Shown here: positions 49,330-59,470 of the stretch, in pieces
How positions within the stretch are numbered: position 1 is the stretch's first letter
How the letters are laid out: every line of letters begins with the position of its first letter
DNA from: JACDAN01 sp963721345
GTDB taxonomy: Bacteria; Actinomycetota; Thermoleophilia; Gaiellales; Gaiellaceae
Reading direction: 5' to 3'
Assembly: GCA_963721345.1 (NCBI GenBank)
Contig: CAVRIT010000001.1
Coordinates: 1,178,001-1,242,000 of the forward strand
DNA length: 64,000 nt
Position numbers and translations under genes: made by a program
Notes under the pieces: model-generated
Told to the model about the DNA's origin: nothing
The model's input: only the letters and a program-made list of their open reading frames with translations
The model's database searches: none

Positions 49330-50354
49330 ACCCGCCGCACCACCTTGTGCCCGAAGAGGCCCTGAGGCCTGACGAGAAGCGCGATCAGGAGTACGGCGAA
49401 TGCGGCGGGGAGCCGGAGCTCGCCGCCGATGAAGTCGACGTACGTGCCGAGGATGTTGATCAGTACTCCGAGGATGAGGCCTCCCACCACGGCGCCGACC
49501 GGGCTGTCGATCCCGCCCAGGACGGCGGCGGCAAACGAGTAGATCAGGATGATCAGCATCAGGTTGGGATCGAGGAACTGCGTCGGCGCGGCCATCATCC
49601 CGGCGACTGCGCCGAGCATCGCGGCGAACCCCCAGCCGAGGGCGAGCATCAACCCGACCCGGACGCCGAGCAGGCGGCTCGCGTCCTGGCTGTTCGCCAC
49701 CGCCCGCATCACGAGCCCGATGGTCGTGAAGCGGAAGAAGGCCCACAGCAGGGTCACCGTCGTCAGGGTGACGGCGAGCACGCCGATGTCCTGTTTCGAG
49801 ATGACGACGCCGGCGATCTCCGTCGTCTCCTGCGGGAACGGCGTCTCGAAGGCCTTCACCTGCGGATCCCAGATCCAGCCGCTGAGGCCGTTGAGAGCGA
49901 CCAAGAGGCCGATCGTCACGATCACGATCACGATCTCCGGACGGTGCTCGACCGGCCTGATGATCGTCCGCTCCACCGCCGCGCCGAAGACGAACGCGAT
50001 CACGAGCGTCAGCGCGAAGGCCGGCCAATACGGCATGTGGTTCATCAGCGACCAAGCGATGAACGTCGTGAACGTCGCCATCTCGCCCTGCGCGAAGTTG
50101 AGGATGTCCGTCGCCCGGTAGATGAGGACGAGCGCGAGCGCGAGGCTCGCGAAGATCGCACCCTGAGCGAGGCCGCTGACGACCTGCTGCCAGTAGCCCG
50201 ACCAGCTGAAGAGCTCCTCGGTCTGCGTGAGAACGAGACCGAGGAGGACGAGCCCGAGAACCGCCGCGAGCACGCCGCCTATGCCGAGGATTGCCGTACG
50301 CAGGCCCGGGGAGACGTCGAGCTCGGGCAAGGCGGGTAGGCGCGGCATGTCCAT
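49326..50354 (-). CDS. livH: Branched-chain amino acid-type ABC permease LivH
   Basis: A 342-residue permease. It has an N-terminal extension of ~55 residues with one added hydrophobic segment (AILGIGGVLAAVLGLVLLGL). Then comes the LivH core: GLAQGAIFASLALALVLIYR, TDILNFAQGEMATFTTFIAW, MRAVANSQDASRLLGVRVGL and GGIDSPVGAVVGGLILGVLI. ATG 50354 overlaps the livF stop (TGATG). With LivM it forms the membrane channel. Confidence 0.92.
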   Translation of the reverse strand: MDMPRLPALPELDVSPGLRTAILGIGGVLAAVLGLVLLGLVLTQTEELFSWSGYWQQVVSGLAQGAIFASLALALVLIYRATDILNFAQGEMATFTTFIAWSLMNHMPYWPAFALTLVIAFVFGAAVERTIIRPVEHRPEIVIVIVTIGLLVALNGLSGWIWDPQVKAFETPFPQETTEIAGVVISKQDIGVLAVTLTTVTLLWAFFRFTTIGLVMRAVANSQDASRLLGVRVGLMLALGWGFAAMLGAVAGMMAAPTQFLDPNLMLIILIYSFAAAVLGGIDSPVGAVVGGLILGVLINILGTYVDFIGGELRLPAAFAVLLIALLVRPQGLFGHKVVRRV

Positions 50355-51061
50355 CAGTAACCGAGGTAGGACTTTCGAACGCCTTCGTGGCGGCTGAGCT
50401 CGTCGCTCGTCCCCTCCACCGCCACCTTCCCGACCTCGAGCACGTAAGCCCTCGCCGCCACGTCGAGCGCGATCGTCGCGTTCTGCTCGACCACGAGCAC
50501 GGTGAGGCCGTCCTCCTCGTTCAGCCGCTTCACGATCGCGAAGAGCTCCCGGACGATCGTCGGCGCCAGGCCGAGCGACGGCTCGTCGAGCATCAGCAGC
50601 TTCGGGCGAGCGATCAGCGCGCGTCCCAGCGCCAACATCTGCTGCTCGCCGCCGCTGAGGGTCGCCGCCGGCTGGTCGCGGCGTCGCTCGAGCCAGGGGA
50701 AGTAGCCAACGACGCGCTTCGCTTCCTCCCCGAAAGAGCCGCCCCTCGCGCCGACCGCGCCCATCCGGAGGTTCTCCCACACCGTCAGCTCGGGGAAGAG
50801 GCCGCGCCCCTCGGGGACGTGGGCCACGCCTTGTCGCGCAATATGCTCGGGGCTGCGTCGGGCGATCCGCTTCCCGTTGAAGGCGATGTCGCCGCTCGTC
50901 CGGGTCATGCTCGAGATGGAACGCAGGGTCGTGGTCTTTCCTGCGCCGTTCGCGCCGAGAATCGCCACGACCTCTCCGTCGTCGACCTCGAGCGACACGC
51001 CGTGCAGCGCCCGAATCGGGCCGTAGCGCGCATGGACGTCCTTCAGCTCAAGCAGCGGCAT
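50354..51061 (-). CDS. livF: Branched-chain amino acid-type ABC ATPase LivF
   Basis: A 235-residue ATPase. Walker A is GANGAGKTTT, the LivF-type HVPEGRGLFPELTVWENL follows, the signature is LSGGEQQMLALGRAL, Walker B is LLMLDEPSLGLAP, and the H-loop region is VLVVEQNA (Gln-Asn in place of His, typical of LivF). It pairs with LivG. Its ATG lies inside the 3' end of livG. Confidence 0.94.
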   Translation of the reverse strand: MPLLELKDVHARYGPIRALHGVSLEVDDGEVVAILGANGAGKTTTLRSISSMTRTSGDIAFNGKRIARRSPEHIARQGVAHVPEGRGLFPELTVWENLRMGAVGARGGSFGEEAKRVVGYFPWLERRRDQPAATLSGGEQQMLALGRALIARPKLLMLDEPSLGLAPTIVRELFAIVKRLNEEDGLTVLVVEQNATIALDVAARAYVLEVGKVAVEGTSDELSRHEGVRKSYLGY

Positions 51062-51784
51062 CTCTCGCCTCCGAGGTAGGCCTCGACGACCTCAGGGTTC
51101 TCCTGGACCTCCTTGGGCGTCCCGTCCGCGAGCGTGCTTGCCGAAGTTGAGGACGTGCACGCGATCGCAGATCGCCATCACGAGCGCCATGTGGTGTTCG
51201 ACGACGAGGAGGGTCAGGTCGTAGTCCTTGCGCAGGCGCCGGACGAGCGACGAGAGCTCCTCCACCTCTTCGTGGTTGAGCCCACCGGCCGGCTCGTCGA
51301 GCAGGAGCAGCCGTGGACGCGAGACGAGGGCGCGCGCGAGCTCGATCCGCTTCAGCGTCCCGAACGGGAGCCCGGCGGCGGGACGACCGGCGAGATGCCC
51401 GAGGTTCAGGTAGTCGAGCGTCTCGTGCGCGAGCTTCGCGCCCTTCCGCTCGCCGAAGGGGTGCAGCCGGGTGTGCGCGCCGACGAGGACGTTCTCGGTC
51501 ACCGTCATCGTCGGAAAGAGCACGACATTCTGGAATGTGCGCGCGATGCCCGGCGGATCACACGGTGCGCTCGAGTGCTTCAGGAGGTCGCGACCGTCGA
51601 AGGTCACGCGGCCGGAGTCAGGCTTGTAGACCCGCGTGATGACGTTGAACAGCGTCGTCTTCCCGGCGCCGTTCGGACCGATCAGTCCGGCGACGGCTCC
51701 CTCGTCCACCGCAAGCGACACGTCGTCCAGGGCGACGATCCCCCCGAAGCGTAGGGTCACGTTGTCGACGCTGAGGAGCGACAC
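51043..51784 (-). CDS. livG: Branched-chain amino acid-type ABC ATPase LivG (one-base frameshift near the 3' end)
   Basis: A ~246-residue ATPase. Walker A GPNGAGKTT, ARTFQNVVLFPTMTVTENVL, Walker B LLLLDEPAGGLNHEE and the H-loop VVEHHMALVMAICDRVHVLN are clear. The ABC signature is unusual: LPFGTLKRIELARAL where LivG usually has LPYGxQRRLEIARAL. After VLNFGK the frame is wrong. One extra C at about 51138-51140 (AAGCACGCTC) interrupts K-T-L-A-D-G-T-P-K-E-V, and the corrected frame runs EVVEAYLGGE into the livF start, ending at TGA 51045-51043. First gene of the operon. Confidence 0.87.
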
Positions 51785-51805
51785 GGGCCGCGATCATAAG
51801 GTGCA

Positions 51806-52748
51806 ATGAAGGACCTGGACGGCGGCATCAAACGCGTGACGTTCGCTCTCCCCCTCGGGATCGACCACGTGCACTGCTACCTCCTCCCCGCGTCGGACGG
51901 CGGCTGGACGCTCGTCGACACGGGGCTCGGGCTGCCCGACGCGCCCGATCGGTGGCGTGCGTTGCTGGCCGACCTCGGAGGTCCGGTCCGGCGGATCGTG
52001 ATCACGCATTTCCATCCCGACCACATCGGCGCAGCGGCCGACGTCGTCGATCTGACCGGCGCGCCGGTGCTCCAGGGGCGCGAGGACTACGAGCAGTGCC
52101 TCCGTGTCTGGGGCGAGCGGCGGAACGTGGAGCTGATGCCCGAGTACCTTCGCGCGCATGGCGCGCCGGAGTCCGAGGTGGACGCGTTCGTGGGGGAGGC
52201 GGGTGTGTTCTCGCGGTTCGTGCGCTTCGTCCGCGATCCGGAGCCGCTCGAGCCGGGGGACACGGTGGACGGCTGGGAGGTGCTGCACCTCCCGGGCCAC
52301 GCCGACGGGCATCTGGCGCTGCTTCGTGACGGCGTGCTGGTGGCGGGTGACACGCTGCTCGGCTCGATCACCCCGAACGTCGGGTTGTGGCCCGAATCGC
52401 GGCCGAATCCGCTGGCCGACTACCTTCAGTCGCTGGCGACGATCGTCGCGCTGGAGCCGCGCCTCGCGCTCCCCGGACATCACGAACCGCTGGAGGATCC
52501 CGCCGGGCGCGCGCTCGAGATCGCGGCGCATCACCACGCGCGTCTCGAGGAGACGATGGATGCGTTGCGGGGGCGACCGCAGACCGCGTACGACGTCTCG
52601 CTGATCTTGTTCCCGGACGACCTGCCGCCGGCGCTGCGGCGGTTCGCGCTCACCGAGACTCGGGCGCACCTCGAGTATCCTCGTGCACGAGGGGCAGGTG
52701 GAGCGGATGAACGTCGACGACCGGGTTACGTACGCCGTGAGCGGGTAG
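51806..52748 (+). CDS. Metallo-beta-lactamase-fold hydrolase (one-base frameshift near the 3' end)
   Basis: A ~313-residue MBL-fold protein. The zinc motif is THFHPDHIGAAADVV (H-x-H-x-D-H). Further ligands are His in LHLPGHADGH, Asp in VAGDTLLGSITP and His in LPGHHEPLED. The C-terminal winged-helix-like tail common in MBL proteins fused to a BLACT domain follows (RHALRRFALTET region). One extra T at about 52679 (GAGTATCCTCG) shifts the frame; the corrected end reads EYLVHEGQVERMNVDDRVTY and stops at TAG 52746-52748. It is divergent from livG by 21 bp. Confidence 0.83.
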
Positions 52749-52757
52749 AAGCGCGGC

Positions 52758-53711
52758 GTGACGGATTTCGGCTACGCCCTGTCGTCGGAGGAGCACGGGC
52801 CCAACGCGCTCGTCGACAACGCTCGTCGAGCGGAGGAGACCGGCTTCGAGTTCGCGATGATCTCCGACCACTTCCACCCGTGGACGGACAGCCAGGGCCA
52901 GAGCCCGTTCGTCTGGGCCGTGATCGGGGGCATCGCGAAGGAGACCGAGCGTCTGCGGCTCGGGACGGGTGTGACGTGTCCGATCATCCGCATCCACCCG
53001 GCGATCATCGCGCAGGCGTCGGCGACGGCGGGCGTGATGATGGACGGGCGTTTCTTCCTGGGGCTCGGCACCGGAGAGAACCTGAACGAGCACGTGGTCG
53101 GGGAGGGCTGGCCGCCGCCCGACGAGCGCCTTGCGATGTTCGAGGAGGCCATCGAGGTCATCCGCCTGCTCTGGGAGGGCGGCGAACAGACCTTCCGCGG
53201 CGACTTCTACGACGTCGAGAACGCTCGGATCTACACGCTGCCGGAGCGTCGGCTCGAGCTGGCAATCGCCGCGGGGAAGCCGAAGGCGGCGGAGCTCGCG
53301 GGTCGGCTCGGGGACGCGTTCATCAGCACCACGCCCGACTCCGAGATCCTCGGGGCGTTCGACGGCGCCGGTGGCAGCGGGAAGCCGAAGTACGGGCAGA
53401 TCACGGTCTGCTGGGCGGCGACCGAGGAAGGGGCTGCGAAAACGGCGTGCGAGATCTGGCCGAACGCGGCGCTCGGCGGCGACCTCACGTACGAGCTGCC
53501 GCGCCCCGCGCACTTCGAGCAGGCGACGGAGTGGGTAACGGCGGATGCAATCGCCGAGGAGATCCCGTGCGGCCCGGACCCCGAGCGCTACCTCGAGGAC
53601 ATCAAGGCGTACGAGGAGGCCGGGTACACGCACATCTACTTCCACCAGATCGGTCCCGACCAGGAGGGGTTCTTCCGCTTCTGGTCGGACGAGCTCCAGC
53701 CGAAGCTCTGA
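52758..53711 (+). CDS. LLM-class F420-dependent oxidoreductase, F420-glucose-6-phosphate dehydrogenase-like
   Basis: A 317-residue luciferase-like TIM barrel of the TIGR03557-type subgroup related to F420-dependent glucose-6-phosphate dehydrogenase. FGYALSSEEHGPNALVDNAR, MISDHFHPWTDSQGQSPFVW (the conserved S-D-H-F-x-P-W), GTGVTCPIIRIHPAIIAQAS, GLGTGENLNEHVVGEGWP and AAGKPKAAELAGRLGDAFIS are visible. The substrate within the subgroup is unknown. GTG 52758 follows the upstream stop by 9 bp, so the two genes are probably co-transcribed. Confidence 0.87.
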   Translation: MTDFGYALSSEEHGPNALVDNARRAEETGFEFAMISDHFHPWTDSQGQSPFVWAVIGGIAKETERLRLGTGVTCPIIRIHPAIIAQASATAGVMMDGRFFLGLGTGENLNEHVVGEGWPPPDERLAMFEEAIEVIRLLWEGGEQTFRGDFYDVENARIYTLPERRLELAIAAGKPKAAELAGRLGDAFISTTPDSEILGAFDGAGGSGKPKYGQITVCWAATEEGAAKTACEIWPNAALGGDLTYELPRPAHFEQATEWVTADAIAEEIPCGPDPERYLEDIKAYEEAGYTHIYFHQIGPDQEGFFRFWSDELQPKL

Positions 53712-53715
53712 CCCG

Positions 53716-53732
53716 ACCTGAGGTCTGACCCC
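53716..53732. repeat. Degenerate REP-like core, copy D (upstream of RAYT 2)
   Basis: GGTCTGACCCC (53722-53732), preceded by CCTGA, shares the GGGTC(A/T)GACCC core with copies A-C and E. The arms are largely lost. It lies between the F420-enzyme stop and the RAYT 2 gene. Confidence 0.45.
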
Positions 53733-53799
53733 GAAACGAATCTGCACCAACATTCGCCCCGCGGCCGAACGGCGGGTCGGCGGGGGCTACGTTCGTTCG

Positions 53800-54364
53800 G
53801 TGCCCCGCCCCCCTCGCCTCCAAGTCGCCGGCGGCGTCTACCACGTCACCGCGCAGGCGAACACCGGCCGGATCGCTTTTGCGGATGACGACGATCGTGG
53901 TCACTTCCTCGAGCTCTTCGCCGAGGTTGTCCACAAGCGCAACTGGTCGTGCCGGTCGTACTGCTTGCTCTCGACGCACTACCACCTTCTCTTTCTCACG
54001 CCCGAACCGGACCTGGCAGCCGGGATGCAGTACCTCAACGGATGCTTTGCGCAATGGGCGAATCGGCGACGCGGAGAGGAAGGACACGTCTTCAAGCGGC
54101 GATATGCGTCGAAGGAGGTCACGAGCGAGGGCCATGCACTCGAGGTTCATCGCTACATCGCGCTCAATCCCGTCCGAGCGGGACTTCGTCCGGAATCCGC
54201 TCTCGTGGCCCTGGAGCAGCTTCAGCGCGCTTCTCGGCGGGCGCCCACCGGCCGGCTTTCTCGACGTTCAGTCGGTGATGGAAGAGTTCGGGCCGAACCC
54301 GGTGAGCGCGCGCCGGCGACTGCGGGCGTTCGTTTGGGACGGGCTTGCTGAGGACGTGGCGTAG
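53800..54364 (+). CDS. REP-associated tyrosine transposase (RAYT), copy 2 (one-base frameshift)
   Basis: A Y1 transposase of ~187 residues, related to copy 1 at 16967. RLQVAGGVYHVTAQANTGRI, HUH in STHYHLLFLTPEP, GMQYLNGCFAQWANRR and YIALNPVRAGLRP follow. After this the frame breaks: one extra C at about 54191-54193 separates GLR from RNPLSWPWSSFSALLGG and a C-terminus ending RRRLRAFVWDGLAEDVA. The catalytic Tyr lies in the QYLNG region. Partly degenerate REP-like palindromes lie on both sides. Confidence 0.83.
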
Positions 54365-54372
54365 TCGGGCGG

Positions 54373-54404
54373 TTGAGTCGCTTCGACTCAAGGGGTCTGA
54401 CCCC
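54373..54404. repeat. REP-like double palindrome, copy E (downstream of RAYT 2)
   Basis: TTGAGTCG (54373-54380) pairs perfectly with CGACTCAA (54384-54391) around CTT. The palindrome GGGGTCTGACCCC (54392-54404) follows directly. This repeats the family's parts (a TTGAG arm and a GGGTCTGACCC core) in a rearranged order. Confidence 0.7.
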
Positions 54405-54431
54405 GAGCTGCGGCTCTGGTCTAATCGCGGC

Positions 54432-55578
54432 GTGAAGTTCGATCGCCGCGAACTGGCCGGCGCGGTTGCCGACCTCGGCGTGCTCGTGCCGATCGCCGTC
54501 GCGCTGATCGTCTCCAACGGGCTCTCGGCGACCGCCGTCCTGCTGCCGGCCGGGCTGCTCTACGTTGCGGCGGCGTTCGTGTACGGCCTGCCGATCCCTG
54601 TCCAGCCGCTCAAGGCTTTCGGCGCGATCGCGATCGCAAAGGGGCTCGGCTCCGACGAGATCGCAGCCGGCGCGCTGCTCATGGGCGTCACGTTCGTGCT
54701 CCTGGGACGGCTGCAGGTTGCTCGATTTCGCAGCGCGCGCCTTCCCGAAGGCACTCATCCGAGGCGTGCAGCTCACCGTAGGCCTGCTGTTCCTGAAAAT
54801 CGCCTGGGGACTCGTGCTCGACCCGCCGAAGGCGTTCGCCGAGCACGCGCTCGACGCAGCTCCGGCCGCGATACTCGCCGCGCTCGCCGTCGTCGCCGCC
54901 CTCACGCTCCGCCGATACCCGATCGCGCTCGCGCTCGTCGCCTTCGGCGGAACGGTGATGGTTTGGCGGGAAGCGGACGACGCGGCGCTCGGCCCGTCCG
55001 CCCTCGAGCTTCCGTCCCTCAGCTGGGCGGCGATCACGACCGCGTTCACGGTCCTCGTCCTGCCGCAGCTACCCCTCTCGTTCGCGAACTCCTGCCTCGC
55101 GACAGCGGACGCCGCACGCGTCTACTTCGGAGACAAGGCGCGCGCCGTGCGCCCCGGCCGCCTGGCGACGAGCTTCGGCTCGGCCAACCTCCTCGCAGGA
55201 GCCCTGAGCGGCATGCCGGTTTGCCACGGCGCGGGCGGGCTGACCGCCCACGTCGTCTTCGGCGCGCGGACCGGCGGCGCGCCGCTCGTCATGGGCGTGG
55301 CGCTCCTGACCCTCGCCGTGGGATTCGGCGCCGGGCTGGCGGCGCTGCTCACCGCGTTCCCGCTTCCGATCCTGGCGGCCCTCCTCGCCACCGCGGGCCT
55401 CCTCCACATCGGCCTCCTGCGAGATCTCAGCGGCGCGCGCCACTGGGCGCTGGCCCTCGCCATCGGGCTCGTCGGCTACCAGGTACACCTCGGCCTGGCG
55501 CTGGCCGGCGGACTCGCCGTCTACTGGGGCGTGCGGTTCGCAGCGGCCCTCGTCTCCTGGCGGCCGAGAACCGCGTGA
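54432..55578 (+). CDS. MOT1/sulfate-permease-like membrane transporter (one-base frameshift)
   Basis: A ~380-residue membrane protein with about ten hydrophobic helices. ELAGAVADLGVLVPIAVALI, PIPVQPLKAFGAIAIAKGL and, after the break, LIRGVQLTVGLLFLKIAWGL, LPQLPLSFANSCLATADAA and SGMPVCHGAGGLTAHVVFGA match the MFS_MOT1 (molybdate/sulfate) transporter family. The ligand is inferred from the family. One extra base at about 54714 (CTGCAGGTTGC) shifts the frame between GRL and RLLDFAARAFPKAL. GTG 54432 is the start. Its stop overlaps the next GTG. Confidence 0.82.
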
Positions 55579-56924
55579 AGGACGACTCCGCGCCGGCCTG
55601 GGGCATCGAGCCGGTCCCCGAACGGCTGCGGACGCTCGGCCCGTGGGACCTGACCGTCCTCTGGGGGAACCTCGGCGTCTCGCTGCTCGTGCTCGTGATC
55701 GGCGCGCTGCTCGTGCCCGCACTCAGCCTGCGCGACGCGCTGCTCGCGATTCTCGTCGGCGGCCTGATCGGCAATCTCATGGTCGGCACGGCCGGGATGA
55801 TCGGCGCCGACGCCCGCGTTCCGTCGATGGTGTTGCTGCGCGCGCCGCTCGGCCGCCGCGGCTCCTACGTCCCCACCGCGCTGAACGCGCTCCAGTGCCT
55901 CGGCTGGGCCACCTTCGAGCTGATCATCATCGCCGCCGCTGCGAGCGCCCTCTCCGACGAGCTCTTCGGCGTGCAGGCGAAGACGGCCTGGACGATCGGG
56001 TTCGGGGCCCTCGCCGCCGCCTTCGCGCTCCTCGGCCCCGTGGGGTTCGTCCGCCGGATCCTCCGCCGCTTCGGCTTGTGGATCGTCCTGGCGTCACTCG
56101 CCTACCTCACCTACTGGGCGTTGTCTGAAGCGGACGTCGGCGCGCTCTGGGACGCCCCCGCCGAGGGCGGCTCGTCGTTCTGGCTCGGCGTCGACCTCGT
56201 GATCGCGATCACGGTCTCGTGGGTGCCGCTCGTCTCCGACTACACCCGCTTCGCGCGAGATCGCAGCGCGGCGTTCTGGGGCTCGGGCGGCGGCTACTTC
56301 CTCGGCGGCACCTGGATCCTCGTGCTCGGCGTCTTCATCGTGTTGAGCCGCGGCGTCTCCGATCCGGTCGAGATCCCGCCGGCCGTCGCAGCGGCGGGAC
56401 TCGCGGCCGCGCTCGCGCTCCTCGCGATCACGCTGGACGAGACGGATGAAGCCTTCGCGAACATCTACTCCGCCGCCGTCTCGCTCCAGAACGCCCTGCC
56501 GGCGATCGAGCAGCGCGTGCTGATCGCCCTGGTGGCCGTCCTCGCCACACTGGGCGCGCTCTTCGTCGAGCTCCGCAACTACGAGTCCTTCCTGCTCCTG
56601 CTCGGCTCGTTCTTCGTGCCGCTCTTCGGCGTCCTGCTCGCCGACTGGCTGGCCGCCGGCGCGCGGTACGGGCGCTCGCGCATCTTCGACGCGCCGGCCT
56701 GGCGCCCGGGGATGCTCGCCGCCTGGCTCCTCGGGTTCCTCCTCTACCACTGGCTGCACGAACCGCCGCTCGGCCCGTCCTGGTGGGTCGACGTGGTCGA
56801 GGAAACGAAGCAGCAGAACCTCGGAATCGGCGCCTCGCTCCCGAGCTTCGCGGTGTCCTTCGTGCTCGCGCTCGCCCTCGGCTCGCTCGGGTCTCGGTTG
56901 CCGCAGACTGCTTCAAAGTGGTAA
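55575..56924 (+). CDS. NCS1-family permease, CytX (hydroxymethylpyrimidine)-like
   Basis: A 449-residue permease with about twelve hydrophobic helices. It starts with the NCS1 pattern GIEPVPERLRTLGPWDLTVL and WGNLGVSLLVLVIGALLVPA. MIGADARVPSMVLLRAPLGRRGSY, ALQCLGWATFELIIIA and SWVPLVSDYTRFARDRSAAF follow. Length and sequence fit the CytX group that imports the thiamine precursor hydroxymethylpyrimidine, but no TPP riboswitch is visible upstream and cytosine/allantoin-type substrates remain possible. The GTG overlaps the preceding stop. Confidence 0.82.
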   Translation: MKDDSAPAWGIEPVPERLRTLGPWDLTVLWGNLGVSLLVLVIGALLVPALSLRDALLAILVGGLIGNLMVGTAGMIGADARVPSMVLLRAPLGRRGSYVPTALNALQCLGWATFELIIIAAAASALSDELFGVQAKTAWTIGFGALAAAFALLGPVGFVRRILRRFGLWIVLASLAYLTYWALSEADVGALWDAPAEGGSSFWLGVDLVIAITVSWVPLVSDYTRFARDRSAAFWGSGGGYFLGGTWILVLGVFIVLSRGVSDPVEIPPAVAAAGLAAALALLAITLDETDEAFANIYSAAVSLQNALPAIEQRVLIALVAVLATLGALFVELRNYESFLLLLGSFFVPLFGVLLADWLAAGARYGRSRIFDAPAWRPGMLAAWLLGFLLYHWLHEPPLGPSWWVDVVEETKQQNLGIGASLPSFAVSFVLALALGSLGSRLPQTASKW

Positions 56925-56939
56925 GGAGATGCCACCTAA

Positions 56940-58165
<1,226 letters not shown>

Positions 58166-58169
<4 letters not shown>

Positions 58170-59461
58170 GACGCACGACGTTGTTGTGGATCGCGGCGCT
58201 CGCGGCCCTCGTCCTCGCACTCGGCGCTTGCGGCGGCGACGACGGCGGAGGGACGGACGAAGGCGACGGCGAGGTCACGATCTTCTCGCTCTGGGGCGGG
58301 AGCGAGGAAGAGGCGTTCAAGAAGGTGCTCGCCCAGTTCACCGAGGAGACCGGCATCCGGACGAAGTACGAGTCCGCGCGCGACTTCCTCCCGGTGATCC
58401 GGACACGCCTCAACGCAGGGAACCCACCTGAGGTCGGCATCCTGCCGCGGCCCGGCTTCGTGGCGGAGCTCGCCCGGGACGATGCGCTGATCTCGCTCGA
58501 GGACCTCGGTCTCGAGGTGGACACGATCAACGAGAACTACGGCGAGACCTGGATCGATCTCGCGACCTTCGAGCGCGACCAGTACGGCGTCGTCGTGAAG
58601 GCCAACTCGAAGAGCACGGTCTGGTACAAGCCGAGCTCTTTCGAGGAGAACCAGTATGAGGTCCCGACCACCTGGGACGAGCTGAACGACATCGTCGTCG
58701 GCTACGACGGAAAGGGTATGGAACCGTGGGCCGTCGGAGCACAGGGCCGCGACAACTCGTGGACGCTGACCGACTGGTTCGAGCAGATCTACGTCCGTAC
58801 CGCAGGTGGCGAGAGCTACGACAAGCTCTTTGCGGGCGACCTCGCCTTCAACGACGAAACGGTGAAGGAAGCGCTTCGCGAGATGCTCAAGCACGTGAAT
58901 GACAAACACGTGCTCGGGGGCATCGACACCGCCCTCAGCATCAGCTTCCAGGACGGCATCGCCAGGGTTTTCGGCACCGACCCGAAGGCGGAGATGTACA
59001 TGCTCGGCGGCTTCGTCGGCGGCATCGCCATCGGCGCGAATCCGAGCCTCAAGCCGGGTGAGGACATCGACTTCTTCCCCTTCCCGACGATCAAGGAGGA
59101 GCACGGGAACCCGCTGGTCGGCGCCGGCGACATCGCGGCCGCGTTCGTGAACAACGACGACGCCGCGAAGCTGATCGAGTACCTCTCGACCCCCGAGGCC
59201 GGGAAGCTCTGGGTCGGGACAGGCGCGATCGTGTCGCCGAACAAGGGCGTAACGGAGGCGGACTACCCGAACGAGCTCTCGAGCAAGGAGGCGCAGCAGG
59301 TCGTCAACGCGGAGTCCTTCCGCTTCGACGGCTCCGACCTTCTGCCCGGCACGCTCGGCCAGGACTTCGGGACGCTCCTGCAGCAGATCATCAGGAACCC
59401 AGCACGGATGGACAACCTGCTGGAGGACTACCAGGCCGAGGCCGAGAAGGCCTTCGGCTAG
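58166..59461 (+). CDS. Carbohydrate ABC transporter substrate-binding lipoprotein
   Basis: A 431-residue type II binding protein. The lipoprotein signal MRRTTLLWIAALAALVLALG runs into a lipobox ending at Ala-Cys. The mature part shows VTIFSLWGGSEEEAFKKVLA, TWDELNDIVVGYDGKGMEP and VGAGDIAAAFVNNDDAAKLI, resembling alpha-glucoside (AglE-like) binding proteins. It captures an oligosaccharide or glycoside for the two permeases that follow. A strong AAAGGAG precedes the ATG. Confidence 0.9.
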
Positions 59462-59470
59462 GCAGATCGA

